IMG/VR virus record: IMGVR_UViG_3300010885_010349 | Location: 1 to 55,124 of that record | DNA length: 55,124 nt | Strand: one strand, 5' to 3' | Origin: a virus | In this document: positions 20,901 through 29,900 of the stretch, piece after piece | How the letters are laid out: the number at the start of each line of letters is the position of its first letter | Position numbering within the stretch: position 1 is the first letter of the stretch | The notes under the pieces: generated by a model | Seen by the model: the letters and a program-made list of their open reading frames with translations, nothing else | Databases searched by the model: none | What the model was told of the DNA's origin: nothing | Translations under genes and position numbers: made by a program

Positions 20901-23900
20901 AAATACTAATGCACAAGATTTAGTTTATGGTTCACAACCATATTATGGTACTGCGCTAGACTTTAATGATAATAATGTGGTTATTGGTTCACCTAATTTC
21001 AATATAGGATCTGACTTCATTGGTCAAGTGGTAACTTATTACAGTGCAACGTCTGAACCAGATTGGACAGTGTATAGAAGTTCATCTGAAATAGTAGACA
21101 TTAACGGAGTATTCAACATTCAATTGTTTAGTGCTTCTACTAACGACACCCTACAAAACTTGGATTACATTGATCCACTACAAGGCAAATTATTAGGTGC
21201 AGTTGCAGAAAACATTGATGTAGTTTCTAATACTGATCCCGCTTCTTATAACAGTGTTTCTTTTACTCAAGGTGGATTAATTTGGGGTGCAGATAAAGTA
21301 GGGCAGTTATGGTTTGACACTAGTAACACTCGTTTTATGAACTATCATCAAAATGATATAAAATACAATAGTCAGTATTGGGGCAGAGTATTCCCTGGTA
21401 GTAATGTTGCAGTTTATTCATGGGTAGTAAGTAATGTGCCGCCTATATCATATCAAGGTCCCGGAACTCCGTACAATATTGATAACTATACAATCAGCGG
21501 TGTAGTGAATGCCGAAGGGTTAATTACCCCTGTATATTATTTCTGGGCAAGAAATACAAATATTATATTTGAAGAATTAGGAAAAACACTAGCTGATTCT
21601 ACTTTAGAATTTTATATTACACAGCCTGCAGCTACGGGAATTAGTTTCTTTACTCCATTATTACCAAACGTGTTTGGTCTATACAATTGCTTCGAGTATA
21701 TAAATGCAAAAGACACCGTATTGCACATTGGTTATGCTACTGGAGCAAATGATGATGTAACGCATTCTAAATACAGTCTGATACGTGCAAATTATGCAGA
21801 TGATTTCTTGTCGGGCGTTCCTGGCTCCGGTGCAGCGTATCAAAATCGTGCCTCTGTCGGTATAACAGAACCAATTGGTTTATACAATAGAATGTTAGAT
21901 AGTATGTGCGGAGTTGATAATGCCGGAGGCGTTGTACCTGATCCATTGTTACCAAAAGCTGTACAAACTGGTGTACTAGCTAGACCAAGACAAGGTTTCT
22001 TCTATGACAGATTTGGTGCATTGAAGAACTATTTACAATATGCTAACACGGTACTTGCACAGTTCCCTATTACCGAGTTGAGAAACGCACAGTTCTTATC
22101 AGAGTCCGGGGAATTCTTTAACACTAAAGATTATTGGAATTATGTAAACTGGTGGGCAACTGGTTATAGTGATAATACTAAAGCTGCGTTGCAAGTTCCT
22201 ATATATGCTGATTTGTCTACATTAAGTGTAGCATCAGGAACTATTGTCACTGTAGCGTCAAATGGTAATGCCAATAGTGAAACTTATATTTTAAGTAATC
22301 AAGGTGTTTGGGTTAGAATTGGACTTACAAATGGTACTATTGAATTCAAATCTACATTGTGGGATTATGCTGAGGGTAGATTAGGGTTTGGTGATAGTTT
22401 CTTTGACACAACACCGTATGATGAATATCCATCAACTGAAACTCGTTATATTGTTCGTGCATTGAACGAACAAATTTATACTAATGAGTTATTGATTTTC
22501 AGAAATAAGAGTTTGATTTTGTTGTTTGAGTACATTCAAAGTGAGACAATTGAAAGTCAAAATTATTTGACATGGTTAAACAAAACTTCATTTATGGATG
22601 TTTCGCATACAATTCGTGAATTAGTGCCGTTGCAAGTTTTCCGTTCAGATAATCAACTATTCTTAGAAGGTTACTTGAATGAAGTAAAACCATATCATGT
22701 AGTAATCAAAGAGTTTATATTCAAGTATACTAGAACTGATGTATTTGAAGGTGATATAACAGACTTTGACTTACCTGCACAATATAACTCTACCATACAA
22801 CAATTTATAACACCTGAGTTGGTATATTCATCGCCTGCTGGAGATAGCGAATACTTATACACTGATCCAATATGGCAAACTAATAACTACAGCCAATGGT
22901 TTAATAATTATGGATTGAGTATATCTGGAAAAGATAACTATCCAATATCTACATTAACTTCTTACATGAGTTTGAATTCAACTTCATGCTATGTTGATAA
23001 TACAAATGGATTTCCGGTAATCGGTGTAATAATGATCGGTGAAGAAAAGTTAAGTTATGCAAATAGAAACTTAGCAACCAATGAGTTAACTGGAATTTCA
23101 CGCGGAGCAGATAATACAGCTATTACTACTCACTTGCCCGGAGAGAAAATTCTTATTGACTTGCCTGCAGTATTAGTACTTTATGAAGGAAAAGCGTATG
23201 CAAATCCTCCTAAAGTTACTGCGTACATTGACTTGTCATTGTATCCTCCACCAAGGGTAGAAGCACAGTTTAAACCAATAATGAGTTTAGGCAGTGTTAT
23301 TGGAGTTAATGTTATTAATTCAGGAGAAGGATATGCAGTTCTTCCTAGAATTATTATTGAGCCGGCGTTTACTGTTTCTATTGATAGTACTAATGTAAGC
23401 ACAGTTGATAATACAATTATATTAGATACCCTTTCATTGCAAACAGGTGATTTAGTAGTGTATACTGTTCCTTCAGGTTCTACGGAAATTCAAGGATTAA
23501 TACCTAATCAAAGATATTATGTAAACTTATTAGAAACAGCACCTGTACCAATCTTTGCGCTTTATAGCATGTACCAAGAAGCATTGGAAGATCACGGTAG
23601 AATTCAATTAGTTACTACTGGTTCAGGAATTCAAAATTTTAGTGTTGGTGCAATCGCTAGCTGCGTAACAAGTTCAACTCCTACAAGAGAAAATAGCATA
23701 TCAATTAAATTTGATAGAACTACTTATAATTCACAAGTTATTCCGTGGTCACCAGGTAACTTCTACGGGTCATTCTATGCAGGATCATTCAATGACAGCA
23801 GGCGTGCAGCGTCATCATCGATATTACTACCATATACCCAAGAAACAGCATCAGAGCCAGTAAAATCAATTTTAGCTAGTGCAATGGGCGCAAGTTTTGA

Positions 23901-26900
23901 AATTTTGGATGCAACAAATCGTCAAACACTAACCTGGTCATCACGTACTAGAGATACTATACAAACATACAGTTCAAGTTATCCTACAACAGCCTATCAA
24001 AATGCTATAAGAATTAATCCATCATTGGGCGGAGCTGAAGTAGAAGGTTACATAGGATCAACAATTGGTTTCTATATAGGCATGCCTGTAAAATTTGCAG
24101 GGTCAGTAACAGGAACTACATTGGTCGATGGAACTACATATTATGTAGAATCATTAGTTAAGTTACCAAATCCAGACACAAGTATATTAGAAGATACTGG
24201 CTTCACTATTTGTTCTGCTGTTGACACTGACGGAGTTCCGATACCAAGCACAACGGTTCTACAAAATACTGCAACTATATCAACAGCCGGTCTAACATTA
24301 TATGTAGGTGAACTTACTAATTTAGAGGTAATGACTATAAATTATAGTGGAATCAGAACGGTTACAAATACATCTGTTACTAACAATTTTGTCACCGTTC
24401 AATTGACCCAAACTGGACAAAATGGTACAACTGGATTCTACGCTGGACTTTCTGTATTCTTTGTAGGAGACGTGTTTGGTGGAGTCGTGGAAAACGAAAT
24501 TTATTATGTGATAACTGTAATAGATAACGAAACAGTTGTCTTATCTACTAATAATGATCCAACTACTTTCTACATCTCTGCAACTTCTTCTTCTAATAAT
24601 TCTATTACATGTGCAAATACTATAGGACTAGCAGTCAATGAACCAATCATATTCACCGGTGGAGTATTTGGTGGAATAGTAGCTGGGCAGGTATATTATA
24701 TAAGAGAATTGTTTACTGGAAACACAACATTCTCTATTGCTACTTCAATCAACGGTCCTGCAGTTATATTGTCCGATGATACTGGATCAACTTGCTTACT
24801 AACAAGCCAAGCAAATGCACTACAGTTAACTACTGGAACAGGGTTGATGACATTAAATGTTGGTTTACCGATAAGTCCAGGACAAATAGTTGGACAACAG
24901 TTTACATTGTATCAAACTTCTATACCATATCTTAACAAATCCGGGATTGTTTCAAGTTTATTGACTAGAAGCGTTACTGCTTCTTTGCAGACTGTAAATA
25001 GATTATGCTTATCTCAAGTTGGTTTAGGTATAACTAACATCTATGACAATTTAGAATTTAACGTAGAAGAACAAATAGGTGGTCTAACTATTTCTGGAGG
25101 CCCTTACGCAGTTGCTTCAACCGGAATAACTACAGTAAATGTAACTATTACTAGTGGAACCGGCAATTGGTTAACTTTACCATTAGCATCAAATGCTGAT
25201 TTGACTGACGTTTTATATGTTGGTATGCCGTTGTACTTCTCGGGAACATCATTGGGTGGTGTATCTTTAAACAAAGTATATTATGTGTTCTCTATTGACA
25301 GTAGCCCTCCAAGTAATACAGGTAGATTTACACTATCAGAAAACGTAGACCTTTCAAGTATATATCCTGTAACCAATGATAATGGAATAATGACGGGCAC
25401 CGGTGATTCTTACGTAGTAGTAAGCAACAGTTTAGAGAATTCTGTTCAAGTAGCAACTATAAGTAATGCTAGCCCCACAGTTATTACTGTAACTGCCGGT
25501 GGTGCATTTGTTAATGGTGGTACTGTTAGATTTAATACAACTGGAACTTTGCCCGTGCCTTTAGATAGCAATATTACATATTACATTAAGAACATAAGTG
25601 GGGATACATTCAATATTGCATACACTCCAACTGGTCCGTCTATCAATACAATAACAGCAGGATTGGGAGACCATACCGTAACTCAAGTTCCAACATTGTT
25701 GGTTCAGCATGTATTGACAACCCCGATATTTGATATTAGTTATATGTTGGGTGGTTATTCAGCAACCATTGTGAACGCTGGATCTGGTTATGCAGTTGAT
25801 AACGTAATAACTATTTTAGGTTCAGTTTTAGGTGGTACTACTGCTGCGAATGACTTATTGTTAACAGTAGCAGCAGTTGATGCATCGGGCGGAATAACTT
25901 CTACTATTACTAGCGGGACACCAACTGGAGCAGTAGAACAATATTACTTTGATGTTGTTTCAGAAAACCAAGTATCAGTTTATAATAATCCTAATTTGAC
26001 ATCGCCGGTAAGTGGGCAGAATTTCTCTTATACCGGAATTAGATCAACTACTGTCACGGCTGTAACGGCATCAAATAATAGAATAACAGTAACAAGTTCA
26101 AGCGATTTTAATATTAATGACCTAGTAACATTTACTGGAATAATTAATGCTACATCTATCGAAATAGGTCAAACTTATCAGATACTAACATTGGGTACAA
26201 CAGATTATAGATTATCTGGTGCATTAACTAATACAGTAGGTAGAGTATTTGTCGCTACACAAACTTCTTCCGGAACAGGAACAGTTATATCATCAGTCTT
26301 TGGTGGATTAACAGCCGGTGATACTTATTATGTTTTAAGCAAGCCAACAGCAACTACAGTGACTGTTTCTGAAACAATGGGTGGGTCAGTATTTGATATA
26401 ACATCTAATGCGATCGGGACAATGACTATGGCAAAATCAGGTGATTATGTATTATTACCTGAACCGTTCTACTTTAGTCCAAGTATTGTAAAATACAATA
26501 AGCAATTGTATCAATGTGTTGTCAGTAACAATGACCTAGAATTTATATTTGGTAAATGGGAATTATTAGACTCTGGTGATAATAGATTAAATGCTTTAGA
26601 CAGAATCATTGGTTATTATCAACCCACAGTCAATATGCCAGGCGTTGATTTAACTCAACTAGTATCAGGAATAACATACCCAAATAGTACTTACATGGGT
26701 AACGCATTTGCTCCGGCAGATGAGTTCTCACTTGATACTATTTTAACAGATCAACCATTCTACCCAACAGGTATTGATTTAAAAGCTATTGTTTGGAATG
26801 GGTTAACTTATTTGATAGGTTCAGATACTTCAACTTACACTGCTATAAATTCAAGTAGTACTGGCAACAATTGGGGAATACAAAAAATATCTGCATATCC

Positions 26901-29900
26901 AATTGGTATATCAAATATGGTATACGCCGGTGGGAAATACTTGATTACAACAAATAACAATGCTACTCCTATATTAGTAAGCAACGATGGATTTAACTGG
27001 TCAGCTAGAACAGTTCCGTCAACTTCATTAAACGCAGTAACATATTACAACGGTATGTTTGTTGCAGTGGGCGAAAATATTGTAACGTCTATTGATGGAA
27101 TAAATTGGACTGAACGGTTTGCGTTTACTAACGGTTTAACTAATGTATTGAATGATGTGACTTATGTTAACACTACTGGATATAGCGGTTATGTAGCAGT
27201 AGGGCTTGGGCAAGAAATAATAAGTGGTGTTGCTACAGACTTCGGTATAATCTACAGAAGCCCTGACGGCATAACATGGACTCAAGTTTCTTTTAATGCT
27301 ACTCCTCTAGGATTTAATAGTGTTGCATATAACGAACAGGAAATTGTAGCAGTCGGTGATAATGGTATAATTTACTCAAGCATTAATAACATCAATACTT
27401 GGTTTGTACAAGATTCGGGTGTGTTTGATAATTTAAATCATATCATATGGGATCCTATAAGTCAATTATTTGTTGTAGTGGGCAACAATGGAGTTATATT
27501 AACATCTGATATATTTGGTATAACTTGGACAGCAGAAACATCAGGTGTAACTGAGGACTTATTAAGCACTGTCGTTAATACTTCAACTGGTGAATATATA
27601 GCTGTTGGGTTAAACAATACAATAATATCTAGTTCAGATTCAGTAACATGGTCATTGACTAATAATTTTAATCTACTACCAAGTGTATATGATGTACAAG
27701 GTGATACGTTTACAAATGGATATGGACCAGAAGAATTAGTAGCCGGTGTAGTATCTGACACCATAACAATGACAGTCAGAACTCGCCCAGGAACAAACTG
27801 GGATGAAACTATATATCAAAATGTAGGATATAACGTAGTTTCAACCGAAATCTTTCCAACTTCAGGAACTCAAACTGAATATAGTTTTGCTAATTTTGTA
27901 GCAACTCCTGCACAGTTGAGTGTTTTCTTGATACCATACTCAACTCAATTGAGTACTACAATTTATGAAGATATTGATTTTACGATTGATTGGATTAATA
28001 AAGTAGTAATTTTAAATAATCCACTAACATTTTTTGTGACTGAAGGTATATCTGATAGTATAAGAATTGATGTCTATGAAGTAGGAAACGGAGACCAACT
28101 AGTAAAAGCTAGCACAGAAACTGATCCTATAAGAACCAATAGTGTTACGGGATTTAATGAAATATATGTAGATGCAAATTATAGCGCAGGTATATTTCAG
28201 GGATCAGGTTTAATTAGACCAGCTACTGCACCTGATATAGTAATTGCAACACAAACTGATTCAGTACATAATACTATTTTATGTACAAGTGTAGATCACT
28301 TTATATTGAATGGTGCTATAACTTTCACCGGAGCAGTATTTGGTGGAATAATTGAAGACCAAATTTATTATGTAAAATCAATTGGAGTAAAATCACGTAC
28401 TATTACCCTATCTGAATCACGTAATCCAGTTTCAGGTATTGCCGGTGATACAGTTAATTTGACTAGTGACACTGGTTATATGACTATTGTAATACGAGCA
28501 AGCATTGCAGAAGCATGGACACCGCCCGCTGTATATAACAACGGAACTCAAATAGCATTAGGTGCATCTGAATCTGTAGTAAGAACAAAAGCAAGCAACA
28601 ATGCAATCACTACTATTAGTACAGGTGGGATGAATGTTGGTTCACCAATTGTGTTTAGTGACACTATGTTTGGGGGAGTAATAATTCCTCATCAAGTATA
28701 TTATGTAAAATCTATATTTGATATTAATGAATTTACTATTTCGGAAACATTAAACGGACCTACACTAGTGTTGACTAATTCCACTGGTGGTGCAATATTT
28801 ATAACAAATGATTTCGCTATTGGAACTGCATCTAATAACATAACTGCATCTATAATATTTGCTGCTTCAGTTAATACTTCAGATAATTTTATTTCATATA
28901 CATTGTTTGGAGAAACTCTACCAGTTCAGTATGGTTATACAATACCACAAACTCAAATATTTACTGGAAACGGTTCAGCAGCATCATTTAATTTAACTAA
29001 TTATGTCGGTGGCGATAACGCATTGAATGCTATTGTTGAAGTTGATGGTATTAGACAAACTAGTTCAGCCTATACTATAAGTGAAAATACCAATACAATA
29101 TTGTTCTATGTTCCACCTGCTGACGGTTCAGCTATTGCAATAACCTCATATAACTTAACTGACCGTCAATATTTAAATAGCCAGTATAATATTACAGGTT
29201 TGCCTGGTTCAGTGTTATTAAATATTACAGTAACTGCAACAACACATGAGGTAGCTTCTTTTGACGAAAATTCTCCTAACACGTATACTTTTGACCAAGA
29301 TACCCCGTCAGTGGTGTCCTTTGACCAAGAGTTAAATTATTTAACTGCAAGTTCACTTGCAGTGACACAATTATCAGTTAACTACCCGTTAATTTTTAGT
29401 AATCCTACGATAGGTGGAATTGTTGCAGGTCGAACATATTATGTAACCGAGATACTAAGTCCAACAACATTTACTATTTCTACTACTGTGGGCGGATTGC
29501 CTACAGTAGTAGCGTCTGATTCTGGTTCTATGGACGCAATTGTAAATGGATTAACAGTATCAAATATTATATCTATTAACAATCAAATTTCTAATCCTAT
29601 CGCAACATATGGTATATCTAACACTGCTACTGGAACAAATTACATAACTACTACGACTGATACCGGTTCTATGGTAGTAGACCAAACTATCATATTTAAA
29701 ACTGCACTAACTACTGCAGGTTCTTTTACGGTGGCAAGTAATTATCAAATTGTGTCATTGGGAGACACTGATTGGAATGCAATTGGTGCAAGTGCAACTC
29801 CGTACGTGGGAGAAATATTTATAGCTACAGGAGTTGGTTCGGGTACCGGAACTGCTTTACTCGCAAGCGCAGGAGGAATTAGTACATTGGGTCAAGTATA

